This document shows, piece by piece, positions 46,560 to 54,749 of a DNA stretch of 64,000 bases (position 1 is the first letter of the stretch; every line of letters starts with the position of its first letter). Where the stretch lies: NCBI RefSeq assembly GCF_022348085.1, contig NZ_JAKRFN010000018.1, positions 62,001-126,000 on the forward strand, written 5' to 3'. Origin of the DNA: Mycobacterium sp. PSTR-4-N (GTDB lineage Bacteria; Actinomycetota; Actinomycetes; Mycobacteriales; Mycobacteriaceae). The notes under the pieces were generated by a model. The model searched no databases. It saw only the letters and a program-made list of their open reading frames with translations, and was not told where the DNA came from. The translations under genes were made by a program, and so were the position numbers.

Positions 46560-47477
46560 ATGAGCGTGAAATGGACCGCTGCTGACGTCCCCGACCAGTC
46601 CGACCGCGTCGCCGTGATCACCGGCGCGAACTCCGGCATCGGTTACGAGGCCGCCCTCGTTCTCGCCGGCCGCGGCGCGCGGGTGGTGCTCGCCGTGCGT
46701 GACCTGACGAAAGGCAACCAAGCCGCCGACCGGATCCGCCAGGCGCACGCCGGGGCACAGGTCGAGGTCCAGGAGCTTGACCTCACATCGCTGGCGAATG
46801 TGCGGTCCGCGGCGGAGGCGCTGCGGACGGCCTACCCGACGATCGATCTGCTCATCGACAACGCGGGGGTGATGTATCCGCCCAAGCAGGTCACCGCCGA
46901 CGGCTTCGAATTGCAGTTCGGCACGAACCACCTCGGACACTTCGCGCTCACCGGGCTGCTGCTCGACCACCTGCTCTCCGTCGAGGGTTCCCGGGTCGTC
47001 GTGGTCGCGAGCATCGCGCACAACATCCAGGCCGACATCCACTTCGACGATCTGCAGTGGGAGCGCGGCTACAACCGGGTCGCCGCCTACGGCCAGTCCA
47101 AGCTGGCAAATCTGATGTTCACCTACGAGCTGCAGCGCCGGCTCGCCGCCGCAAGCGCCAAGACGATCGCCGTCGCCGCACACCCGGGCATCTCGAACAC
47201 CGAGCTGATGCGCCACGTCCCGGGTTCCAACCTGCCCGGCTTCTCCGCGCTGGCCGGCCTGGTGACCAACAGCCGCGCCGTCGGTGCGCTGGCCACGCTG
47301 CGCGCGGCAACCGATCCGCAGGTGCGTGGCGGCCAGTACTACGGCCCCTCCGGTTTCCGGGAGCTCGTCGGGCACCCCGTGCTCGTGCAGTCGAACCGCA
47401 AGTCCCACGATGTCGCAGTGCAGCAGCGGTTGTGGGCGGTGTCCGAGGAGCTGACCGGCGTGAGCTATCCCGTCTGA
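46560..47477 (+). CDS. Short-chain dehydrogenase (Rv0439c-like), paralogue 3
   Basis: This 305-residue SDR is of the same subgroup as the pair at 39-41 kb: VKWTAADVPDQSDRVAVITGAN, TGANSGIGYEAALVL, FGTNHLGHFALTGLLLDH and AYGQSKLANLMFTYEL. In M. tuberculosis Rv0439c, beside groEL2, is the expected counterpart. Its stop overlaps the moeA2 start by one base (TGATG), so it heads the operon leading to phospholipid-synthesis genes. The substrate is unknown. Confidence 0.88.
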   Translation: MSVKWTAADVPDQSDRVAVITGANSGIGYEAALVLAGRGARVVLAVRDLTKGNQAADRIRQAHAGAQVEVQELDLTSLANVRSAAEALRTAYPTIDLLIDNAGVMYPPKQVTADGFELQFGTNHLGHFALTGLLLDHLLSVEGSRVVVVASIAHNIQADIHFDDLQWERGYNRVAAYGQSKLANLMFTYELQRRLAAASAKTIAVAAHPGISNTELMRHVPGSNLPGFSALAGLVTNSRAVGALATLRAATDPQVRGGQYYGPSGFRELVGHPVLVQSNRKSHDVAVQQRLWAVSEELTGVSYPV

Positions 47478-48694
47478 TGGGCAGCGTCTCCCTGCGCAGC
47501 GTCGATGAGCACCGCCGGCTGGTCGGCTCGCTGATCACGGCGCGCGCCCCTGTGGCGCTCCCGCTGGCCGACGCGCTCGGCCTCGTCCTCGCCGAGGATG
47601 TCGTCGCGCCGCTGTCGTTGCCCGGGTTCGACAACTCGGCGATGGACGGGTACGCGGTGCTCGCCGCCGACGTCGCGACGGCCACGGACGACGCGCCGGT
47701 GCGGCTGCCGGTCGCCGAGGACATCCCCGCCGGACGCACCGACATCCCGACGCTGCAGCCCGGCACCGCCCACCGCATCATGACCGGCGCGCCGCTGCCC
47801 CACGGTGCGACGGGCGTGGTCCCGGTCGAGGCCACCGACGGCGCCATCGACACGGTGACGATCCGCGCCGCGGCGCGCGACGGCCAGCACATCCGGCACG
47901 CGGGCGAAGACGTCACCGCCGGGACCACGGTGCTGAAGGCCGGCCACGTGCTGACGCCGGCTGCGCTCGGCCTGGCGGCCGCACTGGGCCTGCAGACGCT
48001 GACCGTGACGCCGCGCCAACGGGTGCTGGTCGTCTCGACGGGTACCGAGCTGGTGCCCGCGGGCGCCGAACTCGCCCCGGGGCAGATCTACGAATCCAAC
48101 GGTGTGATGCTGGCCGCCGCGGTCCGCGACGCCGGCGCCGACGTGGTCGCCTCCCCCACCACCGGCGACGACGTCGACGCCTTCCGCGCCATGCTGCGCA
48201 CCCACGCCGGTCAGGCGGACCTGATCCTGACCACGGGCGGGGTCAGCGCCGGCGCCTACGAGGTGGTGAAGGACGCGCTGGGCGGCCCGTCCGGTGCTGT
48301 GGAGTTCGTCAAAGTCGCGATGCAGCCCGGAATGCCGCAGGGCGCCGGATCGATCGACGGCACTCCCGCGGTCACGCTGCCGGGTAACCCGGTCAGCGCG
48401 CTGGTGTCGTTCGAGGTGTTCGTCCGGCCCGCCCTGCGCCAAGCGATGGGGTTACCCCAGCCCGAGCGGCCCCGGCGCACCGCGATGCTCACCGAAGACC
48501 TGGCCTCCCCGCGCGGCAAGCGGCAGTTCCGGCGCGGGGTGCTCGACCCCGTCACCGACACCGTCACCAGTTACGGGCCGCCGGCGTCGCATCATCTGCG
48601 CTGGCTGGCGTCGGCGAACTGCCTGCTGGAGATCGACGAGGACACCTCGGAGGTGGCCTCGGGTAGCCGCGTGCAGGTGTGGGACCTCCGCTAG
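47477..48694 (+). CDS. moeA2: Molybdopterin molybdenumtransferase MoeA2
   Basis: The 405-residue protein inserts molybdate into adenylylated molybdopterin during cofactor synthesis. The N-terminal region has LPGFDNSAMDGYAVLA, PAGRT and RIMTGAPLPHGATGVVP. The MPT-binding domain has STGTELVPAG, GQIYESNGVML, TTGGVSAGAYEVVKDAL and LPGNPVSALVSFEVFVRPAL, all typical of MoeA. The start overlaps the SDR stop. The order SDR-moeA2-psd-pssA matches Rv0439c-Rv0436c. Confidence 0.93.
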   Translation: MGSVSLRSVDEHRRLVGSLITARAPVALPLADALGLVLAEDVVAPLSLPGFDNSAMDGYAVLAADVATATDDAPVRLPVAEDIPAGRTDIPTLQPGTAHRIMTGAPLPHGATGVVPVEATDGAIDTVTIRAAARDGQHIRHAGEDVTAGTTVLKAGHVLTPAALGLAAALGLQTLTVTPRQRVLVVSTGTELVPAGAELAPGQIYESNGVMLAAAVRDAGADVVASPTTGDDVDAFRAMLRTHAGQADLILTTGGVSAGAYEVVKDALGGPSGAVEFVKVAMQPGMPQGAGSIDGTPAVTLPGNPVSALVSFEVFVRPALRQAMGLPQPERPRRTAMLTEDLASPRGKRQFRRGVLDPVTDTVTSYGPPASHHLRWLASANCLLEIDEDTSEVASGSRVQVWDLR

Positions 48695-48696
48695 AG

Positions 48697-48719
48697 GGGG
48701 CCACCGTACTATTGGCCCC
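48697..48719. promoter_or_regulatory. Hairpin and possible near-leaderless promoter before psd
   Basis: GGGGCCA (48697-48703) and TGGCCCC (48713-48719) form a 7-base stem around a 9-base loop. The loop contains TACTAT (48707-48712), a good -10 match that would place the transcription start within a few bases of the psd ATG at 48723. It could be a promoter for psd-pssA, a regulatory hairpin, or both. Confidence 0.4.
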
Positions 48720-48722
48720 ACG

Positions 48723-49421
48723 ATGGCCAGACGCCCCGACCTCAAGACAGGCCCCGCGCGGCTGGCGGCGCTGATCCGCACGTCCGTTCCCCCCATGCAC
48801 CCCGCAGGCCTGCCGTTCGTCGGCGCCAGCCTGGCGGTGGCGCTGGCCGGACGCCGGAACCGCTTCGTCCGTCGCGCCGGCCTCACCTCCGCCGCCGCCA
48901 ACGCCGCCTTCTTCCGGCATCCGCCGCGCACGCCACCGACACGGCCCGGTGTCGTCGTCGCCCCCGCCGACGGGCTGATCTGCCTGGTCGAGGAGGAGGT
49001 GCCGCCGGCCGAGCTCGGATTGCCCGCCGAGCCGCTGCCGCGGATCAGCATCTTCTTGTCGCTGCTGGACGCGCACGTGCAGCGGGCACCCGTCGGGGGC
49101 GAGGTGGTGACCGTGGCGCACCGCCCCGGCCTGTTCGTGTCGGCCGAACTAGCCGCCGCGAGCGCCGACAACGAGCGCAACAGCGTGGTGATCCGCACCC
49201 CGGAAGGCGCGCAGGTGATCGCCGTACAGATCGCCGGGTTGTTGGCCCGCCGCATCGTGTGTGATGTGCGGGCCGGCGATTCGATCGGCATCGGCGACAC
49301 CTACGGGCTGATCCGGTACGGCTCTCGCCTGGACACCTATCTGCCGGCCGGGTCCCGGGTGCTGGTCTCGGTGGGCCAGCGCACCCTGGCCGGCGAGACC
49401 GTGCTGGCAGAACTGCGATGA
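48723..49421 (+). CDS. psd: Phosphatidylserine decarboxylase proenzyme
   Basis: The 232-residue proenzyme makes phosphatidylethanolamine. The self-cleavage site is Gly200-Ser201 in LIRYGSRLDTYLP, so the mature pyruvoyl subunit is the last 32 residues. APADGLICLVE, LSLLDAHVQRAPVGGEV and NERNSVVI are conserved. It follows moeA2 after 28 bases containing a hairpin and overlaps pssA by ATGA. Length and order match Rv0437c. Confidence 0.93.
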   Translation: MARRPDLKTGPARLAALIRTSVPPMHPAGLPFVGASLAVALAGRRNRFVRRAGLTSAAANAAFFRHPPRTPPTRPGVVVAPADGLICLVEEEVPPAELGLPAEPLPRISIFLSLLDAHVQRAPVGGEVVTVAHRPGLFVSAELAAASADNERNSVVIRTPEGAQVIAVQIAGLLARRIVCDVRAGDSIGIGDTYGLIRYGSRLDTYLPAGSRVLVSVGQRTLAGETVLAELR

Positions 49422-50278
49422 AACCCCGCAAGCCGCGGTTGAAGGCGCCGGTGGTCAGCGCCCGCATCCTGCCGAGCGCGATGACGGTCGCGGCCATCTG
49501 CCTGGGCTTGAGTTCGGTCAAGTTCGCACTCGACGACCGGCCCACCGAGGCGATGGCGTTCCTGGCCATCGCCGCGATCCTGGACGCCCTCGACGGCCGC
49601 ACCGCACGTGCGCTGAACGCCACGTCACGCATGGGCGAGGAGATCGACTCGCTGGCCGACGCGGTGAATTTCGGGGTGGCGCCGGCGTTCATCGTCTACG
49701 GCACGCTGCTGTCGCACTCCCGGGTGGGCTGGATCGTGGTGCTGCTGTACGCGGTGTGCATCGTGCTGAGACTGGCCCGCTACAACGCGATGCTGGACCT
49801 GGATCAGCCCGACTACGAGAAGAAGTACTTCGTCGGCATGCCGGCCCCGGCGGGCGCGATCGGCGCCATCGGCCCGCTGGCGGCCAAGATGCAGTTCGGT
49901 GACGGCTGGTGGACGTCCGAACCGGCCGTGGTGATCTGGATGATCGCGGTCTCGCTGCTGGTGGTGAGCACGCTGCCGATGCGGAAGGTGCACACGTTCT
50001 CGGTGCCGCCCAACATGGTCGCCCCGCTGCTGGCGCTGCTCGCCATCGGTGTCGCCGCGTCGATCCTGTACGGCTACCTAGTGATCCTGCTGATCATCAT
50101 CGGCTACATCCTGCACATCCCGTTCGCGATCCGGACCCGGCGCTTCCTGGCCGCTCACCCCGAGGTGTGGGAGGACAAGCCGAGGCAACAGCGGGCCGCG
50201 CGACGGGCGATCCGGCGGGCGCAGCCGCACCGCCGATCGATGATGCGACTGGGCCTGCGCCGACCGCCCCGGAGCTGA
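49418..50278 (+). CDS. pssA: CDP-diacylglycerol--serine O-phosphatidyltransferase
   Basis: This 286-residue membrane enzyme makes phosphatidylserine from CDP-diacylglycerol and serine. The CDP-alcohol phosphotransferase motif is present as DALDGRTARALNATSRMGEE followed by IDSLAD. About six to eight helices are visible. A basic C-terminal tail (RQQRAARRAIRRAQPHRRS) is cytosolic. The overlapping start with psd couples the two consecutive steps of phosphatidylethanolamine synthesis. Confidence 0.93.
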   Translation: MKPRKPRLKAPVVSARILPSAMTVAAICLGLSSVKFALDDRPTEAMAFLAIAAILDALDGRTARALNATSRMGEEIDSLADAVNFGVAPAFIVYGTLLSHSRVGWIVVLLYAVCIVLRLARYNAMLDLDQPDYEKKYFVGMPAPAGAIGAIGPLAAKMQFGDGWWTSEPAVVIWMIAVSLLVVSTLPMRKVHTFSVPPNMVAPLLALLAIGVAASILYGYLVILLIIIGYILHIPFAIRTRRFLAAHPEVWEDKPRQQRAARRAIRRAQPHRRSMMRLGLRRPPRS

Positions 50279-50279
50279 C

Positions 50280-52466
50280 ATGGCCCAGCTGACGCTCACC
50301 GCGCGGTTGAACACCTCGGCGCTGGACTCCCGCCGCGGCGTGGTCCGGCTGCATCCCGAAGCAATTGCTGCATTGGGCATCCGCGAGTGGGATGCGGTGT
50401 CGCTGACCGGGTCACGCACCACGGCCGCGGTGGTCGGCAAAGCGCCCGACGGGGTACCCGCCGGAACCGCCCTGCTCGACGACGTCACGCTCAGCAACGC
50501 CGGCCTGCGCGAGGACACGGCGGTGCTCGTCGCCGCTGCGACCGTGTACGGCGCCCGGTCGGTGACGCTGACGGGGTCCAACCTGGCGAGCCGGTCGATC
50601 ACCCCGGCCACCTTGCGACAGGCACTGCTGGGCAAGGTAATGACGGTGGGCGACACCGTGTCGCTGCTGCCGCGCGACCTGGGTCCGGGCACGTCGACGT
50701 CCGCGGCGACGGCTGCGCTCGCGGCGTCGGTCGGCATCGTGTGGACCTCCGAGCTGCTGACCGTCACCGAGGTCGACCCCGCCGGACCCGTGAGCGTGCA
50801 ACCGAATTCGCTGGTGTGCTGGGGGGACACGGACGGCGCGGCGGACACCGGGCCGTCCGCTCCCGCGTCGGAGACGCACGTGATCACCGAGCAAGCGGCG
50901 CCGACATCCAGCATTGATGACCTCAAAGGTGCTCACACGCAGGCGGGCCGGCTGGCCGAATGGCTCAAGCTGGCCCTGGACCAGCCCGAGTTGCTCCACA
51001 CACTCGGCGCCACGGCGAATCTCGGCGTCCTGGTGTCGGGGCCCGCGGGGGTCGGCAAGACCAGGTTGGTCCGGACGGTGTGCAGTGGCCGGCGCCTGGT
51101 GGAGCTCGACGGCCCCGAAGTGGGGTCGCTGCGGGCCGACGATCGACTCAAGAACGTGGCCGCCGCGGTGGCGTCGGTACGCGACGGCGGCGGCGTGCTG
51201 CTGATCACCGACATCGACACCTTGCTGCCGGTTCCCCCGGACCCGGTGGCGGCGTTGATCCTGGCCGAATTGCGTTCGGCGGTGGCGACATCCGGGGTGG
51301 CGTTCATCGCGACGACGGTGACGCCCGATGCGGTCGATCCGAGGCTGCGGGCACCGGATCTGTGTGACCGAGAGCTGGGGTTGAGCCTGCCCGACGGCGG
51401 GGTGCGCGAGCAGTTGCTCGAGGTGCTCCTGCGCGATGTTCCGGCCGCCGACCTCGATCTTCACGAGATCGCCCAGCGCACACCAGGATTCGTCGTGGCC
51501 GACCTGGCCGCACTGATCCGTGAGGCCGCGCTGCGGGCCGCGGCGCGGGCCAGCGAGGACGACACCGCACCGCAGCTGCGCCAGGACGATCTCCTCGGGG
51601 CGCTCAGCGTGATCCGGCCGCTGTCGCGCTCGGCGGCCGAAGAGATCTCGGTCGGCTCGGTCACGCTCGACGACGTGGGCGACATGGTGGCCACCAAGCA
51701 GGCGCTCACCGAGGCGGTGTTGTGGCCGCTGCAGCATCCCGACACGTTCGCCCGTCTCGGCGTGGAGCCACCGCGCGGCGTGCTGCTCTACGGTCCGCCC
51801 GGCTGCGGGAAGACCTATGTGGTGCGCGCGCTGGCCAGCTCCGGGCGGTTGAGTGTGCACGCGGTCAAGGGCGCTGAGCTGATGGACAAATGGGTGGGCT
51901 CCTCGGAGAAGGCGGTCCGCGAATTGTTCCGGCGGGCAAGGGATTCCGCACCGTCGCTGGTGTTCCTCGACGAGATCGACGCGATGGCCCCGCGGCGCGG
52001 GCAAAGTTTCGACTCCGGGGTCACCGACCGCGTGGTGGCCGCACTGCTCACCGAGCTCGACGGGATCGAGCCGCTGCGCGACGTCGTGGTGCTGGGTGCG
52101 ACGAACCGTCCGGACTTGATCGACCCCGCGCTGCTGCGGCCGGGCCGATTGGAGAAGCTGGTGTTCGTCGAGCCGCCCGACGCCGAGGCGCGCGCGCAGA
52201 TCCTGCGGACGGCGGGCAAATCGGTGCCGCTGGCCCGCGAGGGCGCCGACGCGGTCGACCTCGATGCGCTGGCCGCCGAGCTGGACGGGTACAGCGCAGC
52301 GGACTGCGTGGCGCTGCTGCGGGAGGCCGCGCTGACCGCGATGCGCCGCTCGATCGACGCCGCCGACGTCACAGCCGCCGACGTGGCCGCGGCCCGCGAG
52401 GCGGTGCGCCCGTCGCTGGACGCGGTGCAGGTGGCGTCGCTGCGAGCCTTCGCCGACGCGCGCTGA
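50280..52466 (+). CDS. Cdc48-like double AAA ATPase (Rv0435c-like)
   Basis: The 728-residue protein has an N-terminal double-psi-barrel-like part (about 1-190) and two AAA modules. Module 1 has Walker A GPAGVGKTR, but its Walker B reads LLITDIDTLL, so the DE pair is replaced. Module 2 has intact GPPGCGKT, LVFLDEIDAMAPRRG, LGATNRPDLIDPALLRPGR and Arg finger residues. Module 2 is therefore the likely motor. It starts one base after pssA. Mycobacterial homologues are thought to act as protein-unfolding ATPases; the substrates are unknown. Confidence 0.88.
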   Translation: MAQLTLTARLNTSALDSRRGVVRLHPEAIAALGIREWDAVSLTGSRTTAAVVGKAPDGVPAGTALLDDVTLSNAGLREDTAVLVAAATVYGARSVTLTGSNLASRSITPATLRQALLGKVMTVGDTVSLLPRDLGPGTSTSAATAALAASVGIVWTSELLTVTEVDPAGPVSVQPNSLVCWGDTDGAADTGPSAPASETHVITEQAAPTSSIDDLKGAHTQAGRLAEWLKLALDQPELLHTLGATANLGVLVSGPAGVGKTRLVRTVCSGRRLVELDGPEVGSLRADDRLKNVAAAVASVRDGGGVLLITDIDTLLPVPPDPVAALILAELRSAVATSGVAFIATTVTPDAVDPRLRAPDLCDRELGLSLPDGGVREQLLEVLLRDVPAADLDLHEIAQRTPGFVVADLAALIREAALRAAARASEDDTAPQLRQDDLLGALSVIRPLSRSAAEEISVGSVTLDDVGDMVATKQALTEAVLWPLQHPDTFARLGVEPPRGVLLYGPPGCGKTYVVRALASSGRLSVHAVKGAELMDKWVGSSEKAVRELFRRARDSAPSLVFLDEIDAMAPRRGQSFDSGVTDRVVAALLTELDGIEPLRDVVVLGATNRPDLIDPALLRPGRLEKLVFVEPPDAEARAQILRTAGKSVPLAREGADAVDLDALAAELDGYSAADCVALLREAALTAMRRSIDAADVTAADVAAAREAVRPSLDAVQVASLRAFADAR

Positions 52467-52478
52467 GCTGCCAGTGAG

Positions 52479-53975
52479 CTACCCCGGCTCGCCGTATTCG
52501 TCGAACCAGTAGGCGAGCTTGCCGCGGCGACTGACCGCACGCAGCCGTCGCTCGGCCTCGTCGCGGGTGGTCGTCGTCGTCACGATCATCACCTCGTCGC
52601 CGATCTGCAGTCTGGTCAACGGCTCCGGCACGAACGCACGGCCGTCGCGGATGATCAACGTGATCACGCTCGGATCGGGCAGCCGCAGCTCGAGAACCGT
52701 CACGTTGTGCAACCGCGATCCCGGCGCGACCGTCATCGTCATCAACTCGGCCCCCAGGACGTCCAGCGGCGCGGCGTCGACCTGGATCTCACGCGTGGTG
52801 TCGCGCGGGACCAGATCGAGCCATTCCGCGACCCGGCGCAGGCTCGGCCCCTGAACCAGCGTGAACACCACCACGAGGATGAACACGATGTTGAGCAACC
52901 GGTCGCTGCCGGGCACGCCCTCGACGATCGGATAGGTCGCGAGCACGATCGGCACGGCACCGCGCAGCCCCGCGTAGGACAGGAACGTCTGCTCCCGCCA
53001 CGGCACGCGAAAACCGATCAGCGACAGGACGACCGACGCCGGGCGTGCCAGCAGGAGCAGCACCAGCCCGATGACGATCGCGGGCACCAGCTCGTCGATC
53101 AGTTCATCGGGTGAGACGAGCAGACCGAGGATCACGAACAGCCCGATCTGCGCCAACCACCCGGATCCTTCGGCGAAGGAGCGGGTGGCCGAGCGGTGCG
53201 GCAGACCGGAGTTGGCGAGCACCACGCTGGCCAGGTAGGCGGCCAGGAACCCGCTGGCGTGCGCCGAGCCTGCGGCGGCGAATGCCAGCATGCCGAGGCC
53301 GAACGTCGCCAGCGGGTAGAGGCCGGCGGCGGGAAGGGCGGTGCGGCGCAACGCCATCGCGCCGAAGAACCCGCACCCCAACCCGATCGCGGCGCCGATC
53401 CCCAATTCGTAGACCATGGTCCCGGCCACCGACACCGGTTCGAGGACCAACGGTGTCGCGCTGAACAGCAGCACCAGGATCACCGCGGGCGCATCGTTGA
53501 ACCCGGACTCGGCCTCGAGCAGGCCGCCGAGGCGGCGCGGCAGCGGCACCACCCGCAGCACCGAGAACACGGCCGCGGCGTCGGTGCTCGACACGATCGC
53601 CCCCAGCAGCAGCGCCAGCTGCCAGTCCATCCCGAGCAGCAGGTGCGCGGCCGCCGCGGTGAGCAGCGTGCTGGCGAGCACGCCGACCGTCGCGAGCACG
53701 GCGGCCGGCGCCAGCACCTTGCGGATGTCGGCGAACCTCGTGGTCAGACCACCCTCGACGAGGATCACGCCGAGCGCGGCGGTGCCCAGATCCTGGGCCA
53801 GCTGCGCGTTGTCGAAGTCGAGGCCCAGCCCGTCCTCGCCGACCAGCACGCCGACCCCGAGGAACAGCAGCAGGCTCGGGAGGCCGACTCCGGTGGCCAG
53901 CCTGGTGGCGGCGATGCTCGCCAGCAGCACCAGGCCCCCGATGAACAGCGCCACGTACAGCTCGTGCAGTGTCAC
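52479..53975 (-). CDS. CPA1-family K+/H+ antiporter with C-terminal RCK_C domain
   Basis: The 498-residue protein has about 12-13 helices (1-385) of the Na+(K+)/H+ exchanger fold, with GAIVSSTDAAAVFSVLR and ESGFNDAPAVILV carrying the conserved Asp residues. A soluble RCK_C-type domain follows (about 400-470, LDVLGAELMTMTVAPGSRL to QIGDEVMIV). This layout matches NhaP2/CvrA-type K+/H+ antiporters. It is divergent from an RCK/TrkA gene 50-56 bases away. Confidence 0.87.
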   Translation of the reverse strand: MTLHELYVALFIGGLVLLASIAATRLATGVGLPSLLLFLGVGVLVGEDGLGLDFDNAQLAQDLGTAALGVILVEGGLTTRFADIRKVLAPAAVLATVGVLASTLLTAAAAHLLLGMDWQLALLLGAIVSSTDAAAVFSVLRVVPLPRRLGGLLEAESGFNDAPAVILVLLFSATPLVLEPVSVAGTMVYELGIGAAIGLGCGFFGAMALRRTALPAAGLYPLATFGLGMLAFAAAGSAHASGFLAAYLASVVLANSGLPHRSATRSFAEGSGWLAQIGLFVILGLLVSPDELIDELVPAIVIGLVLLLLARPASVVLSLIGFRVPWREQTFLSYAGLRGAVPIVLATYPIVEGVPGSDRLLNIVFILVVVFTLVQGPSLRRVAEWLDLVPRDTTREIQVDAAPLDVLGAELMTMTVAPGSRLHNVTVLELRLPDPSVITLIIRDGRAFVPEPLTRLQIGDEVMIVTTTTTRDEAERRLRAVSRRGKLAYWFDEYGEPG

Positions 53976-54031
53976 TGTTTCCTCGCTGCAGGCACTTGTG
54001 TCGCAGTCAGTAAATCAGCACAGTCGTGTTC

Positions 54032-54715
54032 ATGCGGATCGCCATCGCCGGAGCAGGTGCAGTGGGCCGCTCGGTCGCCCAGGAACTGGTGGGCTACGGC
54101 CACAAGGTGCTGCTGATCGAGAGGAACGTCCGGCGGTACGAGCCGGCGACGGTGCCAGGTGCCGAGTGGTTCCTCGCCGACGCCTGCGAGGTGACCTCCC
54201 TCGAGGAGGCCGAGATGCACATCTGCGACGTCGCGATCGCCGCGACCGGCGACGACAAAGCCAACCTCGCGATGGCCCTGCTCGCCAAGAGCGAGTTCGG
54301 CATCGGCCGCGTGGTGGCGCGCATCAACGATGCCCGCAACGAGTGGTTGTTCACCGACGGCTGGGGCATCGACGTCGCGGTGTCGACGCCGGTGGCGATG
54401 GTCGCCGCCGTCGAGGGCGCCATCGACGTCGGCCACGTCGTCCGGTTGATGGCGCTGGGCCGCGGCCCGCGGGAGCTGCGCGGCGAGGGCAGCGCGAACA
54501 TCGCCTCGTTCACGTTGCCCGCGGACAGCCCGCTCGTGGGACGGCGGGTCGGCGATCTGACGATGCCGCGGGACAGCGCGCTGGTGACGGTGCTGCGCGG
54601 GAACCGGCTGATCGTCCCCGAAGCCGGGGACGTGCTGCGCGATGGTGACGAGATCCTGTTCGTGTGCGGGCCCGACGGGGAGGACAGGATCGAGGTGATG
54701 GTCACGGGCCCGTAG
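54032..54715 (+). CDS. TrkA-type RCK protein (K+-transport regulator)
   Basis: The 227-residue protein has the NAD-binding MRIAIAGAGAVGRSVAQEL (1-19) RCK_N domain and a C-terminal RCK_C domain (about 140-227, SANIASFTLPADSPLVGRRV to DEILFVCGP). Such proteins gate K+ uptake or efflux systems in response to nucleotides. An in-frame GTG at 54026 is an alternative start. It stands between the antiporter and the mrp operon, suggesting shared control of cation homeostasis. Confidence 0.87.
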   Translation: MRIAIAGAGAVGRSVAQELVGYGHKVLLIERNVRRYEPATVPGAEWFLADACEVTSLEEAEMHICDVAIAATGDDKANLAMALLAKSEFGIGRVVARINDARNEWLFTDGWGIDVAVSTPVAMVAAVEGAIDVGHVVRLMALGRGPRELRGEGSANIASFTLPADSPLVGRRVGDLTMPRDSALVTVLRGNRLIVPEAGDVLRDGDEILFVCGPDGEDRIEVMVTGP

Positions 54716-54749
54716 ACTGGGGCCCCGCCGATCTTGACGAAACGGAGCC

